In this document: in pieces, positions 1-7,862 of the stretch
Layout of the letters: the number at the start of each line of letters is the position of its first letter
Position numbering within the stretch: the stretch's first letter is position 1
NCBI GenBank assembly: GCA_947474675.1
Contig: CANJKA010000018.1
Coordinates: 1-43,968, forward strand
Length of the DNA: 43,968 bases
Origin: Flavobacteriales bacterium
GTDB lineage: Bacteria > Bacteroidota > Bacteroidia > Flavobacteriales_D > Crocinitomicaceae
Reading direction: 5' to 3'
Notes under the pieces: model-generated
Told to the model about the DNA's origin: nothing
The model's input: only the letters and a program-made list of their open reading frames with translations
Database searches by the model: none
Position numbers and translations under genes: made by a program

Positions 1-1040
1 AATATTTCACCACCATTATTTGTGTGACGAATTGAATTTTGAATCAAATTTGTAAATAAAACATCTGCTAAAATAGAATTCATTTCAATTGTCAAATCGG
101 AATTAAAATTGGTTATCAATTTTAAATTTTTCATTGAAATCGAATCATTAAAATTTGAAATAACTCTTGCAATTGATTCATTAACATTTAATTTATGATT
201 TTCTTGAAATTGATTGTTTTCAATTTTAGTCAATAAAATAAGTCCTTTATTTAGTGCACTTAATTTTTTTAAACTATTTTCAATCACTTGAACTTGATTC
301 ATTTCGTCTTCTTTCAAGTTTTCAGATTGCATGAGTAAAGAAATATTTGCTTTTATGACCGCTAAAGGAGTTTGCATTTCGTGAGAAGCGTTCTCATTAA
401 ATTCTTTTTGTTTGATAAAGTCCGAGTATATTTTATCTGTCATTTTATTCAAAGAATCATTTAATTGATCAAATTCTTTTGTATTCACTGACTCAAAGGT
501 TAATTTTTGAGAGGTTTGTATATCGAATTGATTTAAATTGTCAAGCGTTTTATAAAAAGGTTTCCAAAGTGTTCTTGAAATGAGCCAATTAGCCAATAAA
601 AAACCGATTGTCAAGAAAATAATTATAACAACAAAAGCTGAAAACAAACTTTCCATAAGTTCATGTTCTTTTACAGTCGCTTTTGAAATTGTAATTTTAT
701 AACTCTTATTTTTAAATGAAAGATAACTCACGAAAACACGGTGTCCTACCTTTTCATGTTCCCAACTGTCATAAATTTGAGTGTCATAATATTTTGATTT
801 ATTTTGTTTTGATTTAACAATTTCAATAGTCGATAGACCATCAGAACTAACTTGATTTTTAATTGGATCTTTTGAAGATTTTATGTCATTTACTATGTTG
901 ATTTTTTCTCTCATCAATGTTTCATTCACATTATCTGTTAATTCAGATTTTATGATGAAATATGAAAATACACCAGAAATGAATAGCAGTGGTAAACTAA
1001 TCAATATGTAGTAAATGATTGTTTTAGTAATTATTTTCAT
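1..1040 (-). CDS. Two-component sensor histidine kinase, C-terminus cut by window edge
   Basis: This is an inner-membrane sensor kinase that would phosphorylate the response regulator encoded just upstream. The start is the ATG at 1040; about 346 codons are visible and the frame runs off the left edge. An N-terminal membrane segment (about residues 5-27) and a second one near 130-150 bracket a periplasmic sensor region. A HAMP-like linker follows, then the dimerisation helix with the H-box NENASHEMQTPLAVIK (phospho-acceptor His about 220). The N-box of the ATPase domain (LIQNSIRHTNNGGE) is the last part seen; the G boxes lie outside. Gene order regulator then kinase, same strand, 103 bp apart, indicates co-transcription. 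The signal sensed cannot be read from the sequence. Confidence 0.93.
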   Translation of the reverse strand, partial: MKIITKTIIYYILISLPLLFISGVFSYFIIKSELTDNVNETLMREKINIVNDIKSSKDPIKNQVSSDGLSTIEIVKSKQNKSKYYDTQIYDSWEHEKVGHRVFVSYLSFKNKSYKITISKATVKEHELMESLFSAFVVIIIFLTIGFLLANWLISRTLWKPFYKTLDNLNQFDIQTSQKLTFESVNTKEFDQLNDSLNKMTDKIYSDFIKQKEFNENASHEMQTPLAVIKANISLLMQSENLKEDEMNQVQVIENSLKKLSALNKGLILLTKIENNQFQENHKLNVNESIARVISNFNDSISMKNLKLITNFNSDLTIEMNSILADVLFTNLIQNSIRHTNNGGEI

Positions 1041-1076
1041 ATGTATTTTATTTGTTTTTTAATTGTATATGGTATC

Positions 1077-1122
1077 GCCATCTTAAATTCATCGGTGTTG
1101 GTGATCAATTTAAGATCATGGC
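1077..1122 (-). other. Stem-loop between response regulator and kinase genes
   Basis: A ten-base arm ATCTTAAATT (1080-1089) pairs perfectly with AATTTAAGAT (1107-1116). After a three-base bulge the stem continues as GCC/GGC (1077-1079 with 1120-1122). There is no U-tract directly after it on the minus strand, so it is not a classical terminator. It could lower or separate kinase expression relative to the regulator, or be a decayed palindromic repeat. Confidence 0.4.
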
Positions 1123-1143
1123 TTATTTCATAAATATTTTAAA

Positions 1144-1821
1144 TTAATCAACTTTAAAGTTATACCCAATTCCGTAGATAGATTGAACATAATCTTCACA
1201 TCCTTTATCACTTAATTTCTTACGTAAATTTCGGAGATGAACATAAATAAAATCATGGCTATCCATTTGGTCACTATCATCTCCCCATAAATTTTCAGCA
1301 ATTGAGTTTTTTGAAACAACCCTGTTTTTATTTGAGATAAAAAATAAAAGCAAATCATATTCTTTAGGTGTCAATATGACAAGTTCATTATTCACTTTTA
1401 CAGTTCTTTCTTCAGGTACAATCGTTATCTCATTAACAACAATTGCTTTGTTTCCATCAAAATTCCTTCTTCTTATAAGTGCCTTTATTCTTGAATTTAA
1501 TTCAGCTAAATTGAATGGCTTCGCTAGATAATCATCTGCTCCTAAATCAAGCCCAGTTATTTTATCATCTGAAGAATTTTTTGCCGATATAATAATAATT
1601 CCTGCTTTAGAATTGCTTTTTTTTAGCTGTTTAATTATATCAAGTCCATTTCCAAAAGGTAAAGTGATATCCACAAGAATACAATCGTAATCGTAGTCAC
1701 CTATTTTTTCGGATGCCTTTTTAAAATCTCCAACAGATTCAATTATATATCCTTCTTGATGTAAATACTGACTTATTGATTTTCTCAATTCAGCTTCATC
1801 TTCGATTAATAGAATTTTCAT
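1144..1821 (-). CDS. OmpR/PhoB-family response regulator
   Basis: A 225-residue DNA-binding response regulator. The receiver domain (about 1-120) has the acidic pair E7/D8, phospho-acceptor D51 (LVDITLP), switch Ser79 and Lys101 (AKPF). The C-terminal winged helix (about 128-225) ends in the typical YGIGYNF wing. All residues needed for phosphotransfer are present, so it should be active. It lies upstream of the sensor kinase on the same strand and downstream of a small secreted coiled-coil protein, giving a likely three-gene unit. Target genes are unknown; a short palindrome upstream of the coiled-coil gene (2458-2472) is one possible binding site. Confidence 0.96.
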   Translation of the reverse strand: MKILLIEDEAELRKSISQYLHQEGYIIESVGDFKKASEKIGDYDYDCILVDITLPFGNGLDIIKQLKKSNSKAGIIIISAKNSSDDKITGLDLGADDYLAKPFNLAELNSRIKALIRRRNFDGNKAIVVNEITIVPEERTVKVNNELVILTPKEYDLLLFFISNKNRVVSKNSIAENLWGDDSDQMDSHDFIYVHLRNLRKKLSDKGCEDYVQSIYGIGYNFKVD

Positions 1822-2008
1822 ACAATAAATATAGTGTATAAATCTTAAGGAATTCTAAAGTCGAACTAATCAATTTCAAATGAAAATTTTATATTTTTTG
1901 TTAAATAAAAGTTTTCCTAAGTCAACTCTAGTATGATTAAGATGTTCTTATTTTTAGCAGATAAGCAGTTCTAGGATGAAATAAATAAATGTTTGAATTA
2001 ATTTGCCT

Positions 2009-2437
2009 TTACTCTTTCATTTTTTTTGAACCATTTGTCATTCTTGTCATGTAGTCCTCAAGAACATTTAAGTCTTCAGCAAATTTCATTTTAAATGACT
2101 CCCATTCAGACATTTTTTTTGAATCATATCCCTTAATTCTAGTTTCCAATTCATTATTTTTATTTTCCAACTCTAATATCTTTTGATCATATTCATTTGA
2201 TGTTTTTTTTTGATTATCTTCTTCTTTCGATTCTAATTTTTCAATTTTAACTCTGTTCTCTTTTATTCTTGCTAGAGCCTCTTTTTTAAATTTATGAAAT
2301 TCAACAATTTCAACGGAATCAGCCTCCATTTCTTTTTTACTTTTTGAATTAATTTCTTTATTGTTTTGCCCGAATAAAGTAAAGCTACCAAAAAATATAA
2401 TAGCAGAAATTTGCATAATAATTGTTCTAATTCTCAT
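2009..2437 (-). CDS. Small secreted coiled-coil protein, function unknown
   Basis: A 142-residue protein. An N-terminal signal peptide (hydrophobic stretch IIMQISAIIFFGSFTLFGQ, cleavage probably just after) is followed by an almost entirely charged heptad-rich helix (about residues 30-135, many E/K/N). It therefore probably forms a periplasmic coiled coil. It sits 187 bp upstream of the response regulator on the same strand, a position where periplasmic accessory or target proteins of two-component systems are often found, comparable in general layout to CpxP or ZraP; no sequence similarity to those is claimed. I do not recognise a family. Confidence 0.75.
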   Translation of the reverse strand: MRIRTIIMQISAIIFFGSFTLFGQNNKEINSKSKKEMEADSVEIVEFHKFKKEALARIKENRVKIEKLESKEEDNQKKTSNEYDQKILELENKNNELETRIKGYDSKKMSEWESFKMKFAEDLNVLEDYMTRMTNGSKKMKE

Positions 2438-2457
2438 AACTATTTTTTAAAAAAAAA

Positions 2458-2472
2458 ATTTACATTGTAAAT
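2458..2472. promoter_or_regulatory. Perfect palindrome upstream of coiled-coil gene, possible operator
   Basis: ATTTACA-T-TGTAAAT is a perfect 7-bp inverted repeat about a single central base. It lies 20 bp upstream of the ATG at 2437, where a regulator would act. Calling it an operator is inference; OmpR-type regulators more often use direct repeats. Confidence 0.3.
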
Positions 2473-3045
2473 GTAGATCTATTTGGAAATGGAAAAAATG
2501 ATAATTCTTACTTAATAAAATGACCATTATCATGAAGAAGTATAATTTTTAACCAATTACATTTTTACAAAGATCATGCGAATTAGATTTAAATGTATTA
2601 TACAATATTTTTACAATTTTATATAATTCAGATTTAATTGATTTTGTATTTAAGATAATGAAAATGATATGGAGATAAATAAAAATTAAATTAGATTTTT
2701 TTGTAGGTTCAATTAATTCTCTAATTCAATTACTCCGATAAAATAACTTATTATTGATTTTGTCAGTTTTTGCTTGGAGTTGCATGATGTTGCATCAATG
2801 TCACCATGCCTCCACATCAATCTCTCCATCAACTTTTACATGAAATGTATCATCCTGAAATTACTAAAAATGATTTTTTAATAGTAAAAGTTAAACAATG
2901 TGTATATTTAATGTCTTGTAATAACCTTGCAACCTAGTTGTGTTTTGATTAAGGTAAATTAAGGTACATTGTATGAGATAAAATAAGGGAAAATGTACTA
3001 AAAAACTTTTTTCTAGCGTTATAGAATAACATTAACAACTGTACC
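2473..3045. other. Non-coding stretch at left flank of the putative integrative element
   Basis: About 570 bp without a confident gene. It holds a short palindrome TGATG-TTG-CATCA (2784-2796), a 43-codon open frame (listed separately) and a direct repeat AAGGTAAATTAAGGTA near 2951-2966. The change of gene content occurs here, so the left end of the element is expected in this stretch, but I could not find a direct repeat matching the right flank at 7830-8048. Confidence 0.4.
2806..2937 (+). CDS. Possible 43-residue small protein
   Basis: An open frame from ATG at 2806 to TAG at 2937. The product begins MPPHQSLHQLLHEMYHPEI and is His-rich at its N-terminus, with a KVKQCVYLMSCNN stretch near the end. 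The frame is closed by TGA a few codons upstream of the ATG. There is no ribosome site, but genes of this phylum usually lack one. It could be a small element-encoded protein, the remnant of a longer gene, or chance. It is listed because it is the only reasonable frame in the gap. Confidence 0.2.
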   Translation: MPPHQSLHQLLHEMYHPEITKNDFLIVKVKQCVYLMSCNNLAT

Positions 3046-3894
3046 ATGCAAGAAAAATTTGTAAGAGCCTCCGAATACAATTACAATTTGTTGAAAAAGG
3101 AGATTATATCCTTTGTAAATGAATCAGATAACAAAGAATATGCAATCAATTATTGTAAAAGTGTTTGGCTTCAAAACAATGAAGTTATACCTTATCATAC
3201 GATACTTTTTAAAGTACTTGAAACAACGTTCATTCATTACTCAATGCTGAATCGTTTAACAGCCATTGAGCGTACACTTGAGAAATTACCCGAAATCAGA
3301 GAAAAAAGTCAACAAGGGTATTTATTTACCAAAGAATTGATCGAAAATAATACAACTATTTACCGATCTGATCTACCTGACACCTACAAGGATATTCTAT
3401 CAGATGAAAACAATTCCTTTTCAGTTCATGATTTGGTAGAAATGGAAAGAATAATTCTTGACTATACAGATGAAAACATTATCGCTTCATTGGCTCTGTA
3501 TGATGCAACTGTTAAACTGCTATCTGATGTTGATCAGTTTTTTACCGCAGAACAAAAAGAAATAATTGATACAAAGCCTAAACGGTTATTTTCTCGAAAC
3601 CAACAAGTACTATTGTATTACTATCTTTTGAAAGGAGCAGATATAATTCCAAGGGTTAATGCCGATGTAAGTATTTGTGCTGAAATTTTGCATTTGCTAA
3701 CCGATACTCCACTTACTTCAATTGCCAATTCAGAAATTTATAAAAAACTTCTTAACCCTTTGGATAATACCCAACCTAAAAAAACGATTCAAGATCTTTC
3801 CGTAGTAAGAAACTATTTCCATCGACTTAATAATTTCAAAATTCTGCTTGAAATCGATAAAGATTTAAATGACTTACAAAGAAACCCTAAATAA
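3046..3894 (+). CDS. Helical protein of unknown function, element gene 1
   Basis: A 282-residue soluble protein without signal peptide or membrane segment. It is predicted largely helical, with Leu/Ile/Tyr-rich amphipathic stretches and a charged C-terminus (LEIDKDLNDLQRNPK). No catalytic motif is visible. Comparable position and size recall RteC-type regulators of Bacteroidota conjugative elements, but I do not see the RteC signature, so that is only a comparison. It is the first gene of the block ending at the recombinase and is separated from the next gene by 251 bp, so it is probably transcribed on its own. The ATG at 3046 is the first in frame; the C-rich sequence just before it holds no ribosome site. 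Confidence 0.7.
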   Translation: MQEKFVRASEYNYNLLKKEIISFVNESDNKEYAINYCKSVWLQNNEVIPYHTILFKVLETTFIHYSMLNRLTAIERTLEKLPEIREKSQQGYLFTKELIENNTTIYRSDLPDTYKDILSDENNSFSVHDLVEMERIILDYTDENIIASLALYDATVKLLSDVDQFFTAEQKEIIDTKPKRLFSRNQQVLLYYYLLKGADIIPRVNADVSICAEILHLLTDTPLTSIANSEIYKKLLNPLDNTQPKKTIQDLSVVRNYFHRLNNFKILLEIDKDLNDLQRNPK

Positions 3895-4085
3895 TTAATC
3901 GATTTTTTTTCTAAAATATCTAAACGTTCATAATACTTGTATTTTAATTATCAGGAGTATATCCATGTTTTTTTGATTTATAAAAATCATTTTTTGTTTC
4001 AAAACATTTGAATTGTCATTCTTTTACCATCATTTTTCACATGATTGGGAGTCCAAAATACACCCCAATGGCATAAACACGGTTG

Positions 4086-4093
4086 TACATTTG
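4086..4093 (+). promoter_or_regulatory. TAnnTTTG -7 element before element gene 2
   Basis: TACATTTG matches the Bacteroidota -7 consensus exactly and would start a transcript about 45 bases before the ATG at 4146. No good -33 TTG stands at the expected distance. It would drive the run 4146-6413. Confidence 0.4.
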
Positions 4094-4145
4094 TGAAAAG
4101 GTAATTTTTAGATAACCTACAGTTTAACAAATAAAATTTGAAAAA

Positions 4146-4916
4146 ATGAAAAATCAAGAGTTTAATGACAGCGAAGATTCCAATTTTGAAGATGAAAATT
4201 TCGATAATGAATTGGAAGAATGGGAGGAAGAATTAGATGAAGAGATTGAATTGAAAAAAGAGAAGAAGAAAAAAGCTAGAAAGGGAAAAAAGACTAAATA
4301 TCCGATAAATGGTATCGAATCCCAACAGAAGTTTAAACCACTCGAAAAATTGAACAAAATGGAAACTAAAAGCAATGTTTCCAATTCACTAATCAAAATG
4401 TTTGTTGATACAATAGCCTGTTTGTTTATTGCCCCTGCTCTAAGTGCAGTATCGGGTAAATATGCACCTTTACTTGGTGGAGCAATTAATTTTTCAGGAC
4501 ATTATGTTGATGATAAATCAGGATTGTTACGAGCAATCGGAGTGGGAACTATGGTTCATGGAATGGCTAACGCAAATGAATACCGTAGTGAAGATTCTAC
4601 TATTAAAAGTCGTTTTGGAGGAGTAAATGATAATTGGTTACTATTTTTTCTAAACAAAAAACCTGAATCCAATAAAATTGAATTACTTAATTCTGAAACA
4701 AACATTTCTGAACTCCCTGAAAATCAGATTTCAGGTATTTCTGTGGAAGATATTTCAAAAATTATTGATTTTCCTAACTTAAAAGATCATACTAATACCT
4801 TTGAGAATTCAGAATCTAGTTCTTTTGGGTTAAATCAAGAAACAAAACATAAAATAGACGATTTTAATGTAAATCCAAAATATTATGACGATGATATTGA
4901 TTTCACACTTTTATAA
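4146..4916 (+). CDS. Unknown protein: acidic head, Lys-rich linker, Gly/Ala-rich hydrophobic core
   Basis: A 256-residue protein with unusual zoning. Residues 4-36 are almost all Asp/Glu/Asn; 37-52 are a Lys/Arg block (KKEKKKKARKGKKTK). Residues 82-141 are hydrophobic and Gly/Ala-rich (APALSAVSGKYAPLLGG, then GLLRAIGVGTMVHGM); the rest is polar. There is no signal peptide. The hydrophobic core could insert in a membrane or pack as a small structural domain; Gly-rich cores of this kind occur in minor or membrane-associated virion proteins of tailless phages, but that is inference and no homologue is recognised. The gene follows a good -7 element and precedes the coiled-coil gene by 62 bp. Confidence 0.75.
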   Translation: MKNQEFNDSEDSNFEDENFDNELEEWEEELDEEIELKKEKKKKARKGKKTKYPINGIESQQKFKPLEKLNKMETKSNVSNSLIKMFVDTIACLFIAPALSAVSGKYAPLLGGAINFSGHYVDDKSGLLRAIGVGTMVHGMANANEYRSEDSTIKSRFGGVNDNWLLFFLNKKPESNKIELLNSETNISELPENQISGISVEDISKIIDFPNLKDHTNTFENSESSSFGLNQETKHKIDDFNVNPKYYDDDIDFTLL

Positions 4917-4978
4917 GATCTAGATTAGTTATATAAAATAATCTCTCAATTATTTATCCACCTTAAAATAAATTCTCC

Positions 4979-5776
4979 ATGGTTAAATCATGCGCCTATT
5001 CATCAAGTGCTATCGATCAGGTATTCCATCGATTGCAGTTAAAACAAAAAAATGGTATTTATTTTGAATACGATATTCGTGTAGATGGAGAAACATTGTT
5101 TCCTAGAACCAATTCATTAGAGAACTTTTTTCTTTTTCAAAATTTTATTGTTTCAACTACTGAACTGATTCGTTTTCAGCTCTACAAAGGAAAATCCAAT
5201 CGTTATGATTGTTATGAATTCTTGCGTAATCAAAAAAATGAAAATAACGATGTGTTGAGTGTTGAGCAAAAAATTGAGGAAGCATTAAAGAAACAAAAAG
5301 CGGAATTTGAATTGGAAGGTTTACGAAGTAGTGTTGTTCGATACAAAGAAAAAACAAGAGAATTAAAAGATCGTGTCAACCAATTAGAAACTGAATTAAA
5401 ACAAAGCAGCACTATTGCGGACATTGGCAAACTAATACAGCAAAGTAGCCTATTCAAACAAGGGGAACAACTCATTTCTTCTCAAAATATAATGGAAAGT
5501 CAATCCTTAAACGGACAGAAAACAGAAGTACAGGCTCAACATTCAAACACCACGATTCAAAATGAACAAACACTCTCAAGTTCTAAAAATGATATTGAAT
5601 TAATGGATGAATTAACAAAAGAACTGGTTTCTATGTTGACTGAACTTAAAAACAAACTTACAAAAGAAACATTTGAAAAACTTATGGGAACAACTTTAAT
5701 GCTGGGACATAATCCCGAAATAATTGCGGAAACAAGAAATTTTATTTTCTTAACCCTTCAATCAAAAACAAAATGA
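4979..5776 (+). CDS. Coiled-coil protein of unknown function, element gene 3
   Basis: A 265-residue protein. Residues 1-85 form a mixed alpha/beta domain with aromatic and Arg residues (FEYDIRVDGETLFPR). Residues 92-142 are a heptad-rich coiled coil (EEALKKQKAEFELEGLRSSV onward). A Gln/Ser/Thr-rich linker (about 143-205) follows, then a C-terminal helical segment (LMDELTKELVSMLTELK). No catalytic motif is seen. The stop overlaps the start of the next gene as ATGA (5773-5776), so the two are translationally coupled. Being made together with a small HTH protein suggests a DNA-associated or regulatory role, but this is inference. Confidence 0.75.
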   Translation: MVKSCAYSSSAIDQVFHRLQLKQKNGIYFEYDIRVDGETLFPRTNSLENFFLFQNFIVSTTELIRFQLYKGKSNRYDCYEFLRNQKNENNDVLSVEQKIEEALKKQKAEFELEGLRSSVVRYKEKTRELKDRVNQLETELKQSSTIADIGKLIQQSSLFKQGEQLISSQNIMESQSLNGQKTEVQAQHSNTTIQNEQTLSSSKNDIELMDELTKELVSMLTELKNKLTKETFEKLMGTTLMLGHNPEIIAETRNFIFLTLQSKTK

Positions 5777-6024
5777 AAACGCAAACAAACCACACATCAA
5801 AAATTAACAGAAAGAAATCTGTTAATGAAGACAATAAATTCACCTCGAATCATAAATTAAAGGAGGTGTTATTGTCAAGAGAAGAAACAAAGCAATATCT
5901 ATCAATCACTTATCCAACTCTTAGAAAATGGACAAAAGATGGTGTGCTCAAATGTTATCAGTTAGGTGGACGAGTTTATTATAAACTCCATGAAATTCTC
6001 GATGCTTTGATTAGAGTAGAATAA
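5773..6024 (+). CDS. Small HTH protein, excisionase/MerR type (HTH_17)
   Basis: An 83-residue protein with a basic, disordered head (1-30) and a winged-helix DNA-binding domain of the helix-turn-helix_17 type at about 34-80: LLSREETKQYLSITYPTLRK, then W, then a wing with GGRVYYK. The family includes recombination directionality factors (Xis) of integrative elements and small repressors. It overlaps the coiled-coil gene by ATGA and lies near a tyrosine recombinase, so an excisionase or transcriptional switch role is the natural reading. It lacks any effector domain. Confidence 0.85.
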   Translation: MKTQTNHTSKINRKKSVNEDNKFTSNHKLKEVLLSREETKQYLSITYPTLRKWTKDGVLKCYQLGGRVYYKLHEILDALIRVE

Positions 6025-6077
6025 CTAATAGAAAATAAATTTTCAAATCAAATTTTTAACCCTTAAACAAATATATC

Positions 6078-6413
6078 ATGGAAACAAAGTTGTTGCATTT
6101 AGCCGTCAATAGTCTTTCAAACGAAGTTGACAGCTTAAAAACTCAATTATCCGAACTCCACAAAGAGTTTGCAAGATTTAAAAGTACCCAAGGAGTACAC
6201 CAAAATTGCAATCCAACACCTGAACAAATCGAAAAAGGTAAAACAATATTATTGGATGCAAAGGAGGTGATGGTAATCTTAGGTATTAGTTTTAACACCC
6301 TTTTCAAACTTGTTAAACAAGGATTGATTAAACGAATCAAAATTAATCAGCGTAGAGTTCGTTACCCTCAATCATCGATAGCAGAATATATTGAGAATCT
6401 AAAGTATTCCTAA
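6078..6413 (+). CDS. Second small HTH_17 protein with N-terminal coiled coil
   Basis: A 111-residue protein. Residues 8-36 form a leucine-rich coiled coil (LSNEVDSLKTQLSELHKEF) that should dimerise it. Residues about 58-107 form an HTH_17 domain (LLDAKEVMVILGISFNTLFK, wing INQRRVRYPQSSI). It lies 53 bp after the first HTH gene, same strand, and its 3' end faces the recombinase across a bidirectional hairpin. It is a common companion of Bacteroidota tyrosine recombinases, so it may be the excisionase while the first HTH protein is a repressor, or the reverse; the sequence does not decide. Confidence 0.85.
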   Translation: METKLLHLAVNSLSNEVDSLKTQLSELHKEFARFKSTQGVHQNCNPTPEQIEKGKTILLDAKEVMVILGISFNTLFKLVKQGLIKRIKINQRRVRYPQSSIAEYIENLKYS

Positions 6414-6451
6414 AAATCTGGTCAATCTCAATTAATTAATTCTTAAAACAA

Positions 6452-6497
6452 AAAGCAAAGTGACACTTTGACATTTTTAAGAGTGTCGCTTTGCTTT
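6452..6497. terminator. Bidirectional terminator between HTH gene and recombinase
   Basis: AAAGCAAAGTGACACT (6452-6467) pairs with AGTGTCGCTTTGCTTT (6482-6497): 16 pairs with one G-U. The A/T ends give a U-run in both directions, and the two flanking genes converge here. Confidence 0.8.
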
Positions 6498-6500
6498 AAA

Positions 6501-7829
6501 TTAGATCAACTGAATTACAAAGTGATCGGGATAATCTTTTATCATTGTTTTTAATAACTTTCTAAACAACACCGCATTATCAATTAATGAAATTTTATTA
6601 TAACCAAATATAACTCCTTTGTCTTTTGTGGTATGCCCTGTCATTTTTGAAAGCACAGGCAAAGGAATAAAGTTGATTAAATTGGTAATAAATGATCTCC
6701 GCCCAGTATGTGAACTCACAAAATCATAGAACTTTTTAACTTGAAATTCTTTTTCTCCTTTTTTATTTATAAAGGTATTTGTAACCTCATCAGTTAAACC
6801 ACAATCTCTAACCAAATTTTTCACTTCTCTATTAAATTCTGTTCTTGACATTTTTGTAGCGGGTTGTCCTCCGTTTTCCTTTATTGCATCTTCCAATGGT
6901 TTAAGTAATGGAACAATCATTTCTACCCCTCCTTTTTTGGTTAAAATTTGAGCATATCTGAATGAATCTCCGTTTTTATTATATGTTTCTGATGGCTTGA
7001 TTTTAAATACGTCTGATTCACGACAACCTGTAAAAATCAATGTCAATAATATTAGTTTTACATTCTTTAGCAAATCAGTTTCAGGATTATATTTTATTAT
7101 CGACTGAATTTGCTCGTATGTAAAATAAACAGCATCGGGTTCATTTAATTTTGTAATTGCTTTTGAAGGAATTTCTGTTGTTGGATTAAATACAGTTATT
7201 TTATATTTTTCTCGAATTTTATTCAATGTTGACACAAAATCTTTTTGAAAAGTCCACACGGCATTATTCTTTTTCATCTTTTTTGTTCCATGTGTTTTAA
7301 GCAAAGTATATATTTCTATATTCAGATCATTTGTAAAGAGTTCTTTACCTATTGATTTCTCAAATGCGATTAATTTATTTTTTAATGTTGTATAATTAGC
7401 TTTTGTGTCGGGTTTAAATTCATCTGAAGCTAAAATTTCCTTATCAATAAAATCAACTAGTCGAACTTTGTTTATATTTTTTGTAGGGCTTTTACCTTTA
7501 AGCTTTTCATCCAAAGTACTTTTTAGAATCATTGGAGTAATCCCACCATTTGATATTACATCATTATCCAAAGAAAGGTAATTAAATACATCCTCTATTT
7601 TTTTCTCTAACTTTAAAAGTTCACCATATTTTGAATCACTATATGGTCTTTTATTCTCATTGTCCCACTCGTCAATTCTATATTTTACACTTGTGTAATA
7701 TGAAACAGGTTTATATTCCCACTCCTCTTTTATTAAATCGTACTCTTTGTATCCAAAACTCAAGATTGCTAAAAGTGGACGCATTTTGTCATTCCCTGAT
7801 TTAAGTTTAAAATTGATTGTTAGCTTCAT
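6501..7829 (-). CDS. Tyrosine recombinase (integrase)
   Basis: A 442-residue site-specific recombinase of the phage/conjugative-element type. An N-terminal arm-binding region (1-115) and a SAM-like core-binding domain (about 122-215) precede the catalytic domain. All active-site residues are visible: R270 (TGCRESD), K298/299 of the beta hairpin (LTKKGG), H374 and R377 (SSHTGRRSF), H399 (MTGHTTKDK) and nucleophile Y410 (VIFGYNKI). It should therefore be active. The gene stands at the right end of the block and points inward, away from lepA. Neither attachment site could be identified. A -7 type sequence lies close upstream. Confidence 0.95.
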   Translation of the reverse strand: MKLTINFKLKSGNDKMRPLLAILSFGYKEYDLIKEEWEYKPVSYYTSVKYRIDEWDNENKRPYSDSKYGELLKLEKKIEDVFNYLSLDNDVISNGGITPMILKSTLDEKLKGKSPTKNINKVRLVDFIDKEILASDEFKPDTKANYTTLKNKLIAFEKSIGKELFTNDLNIEIYTLLKTHGTKKMKKNNAVWTFQKDFVSTLNKIREKYKITVFNPTTEIPSKAITKLNEPDAVYFTYEQIQSIIKYNPETDLLKNVKLILLTLIFTGCRESDVFKIKPSETYNKNGDSFRYAQILTKKGGVEMIVPLLKPLEDAIKENGGQPATKMSRTEFNREVKNLVRDCGLTDEVTNTFINKKGEKEFQVKKFYDFVSSHTGRRSFITNLINFIPLPVLSKMTGHTTKDKGVIFGYNKISLIDNAVLFRKLLKTMIKDYPDHFVIQLI

Positions 7830-7854
7830 GGCTCATGTCTTTAAATATGTAAAC

Positions 7855-7862
7855 CAAACTTA
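7855..7862 (-). promoter_or_regulatory. TAnnTTTG -7 element before the recombinase gene
   Basis: On the minus strand TAAGTTTG matches the Bacteroidota -7 consensus and lies 25 bp before the ATG at 7829. It sits between inverted arms ACCAAA (7853-7858) and TTTGGT (7873-7878), so autoregulation is possible. No -33 TTG stands at the normal spacing. Confidence 0.4.

Noticed and set aside
3046..3894. RteC-type regulator of a conjugative transposon
   Set aside because: Position and size are suggestive, but the conserved RteC sequence pattern is not visible and no conjugation gene is present.
4154..4396. Ser/Phe-rich minus-strand open frame of 80 codons
   Set aside because: It is the antisense shadow of the Asp/Glu/Lys-rich head of the plus-strand gene at 4146.
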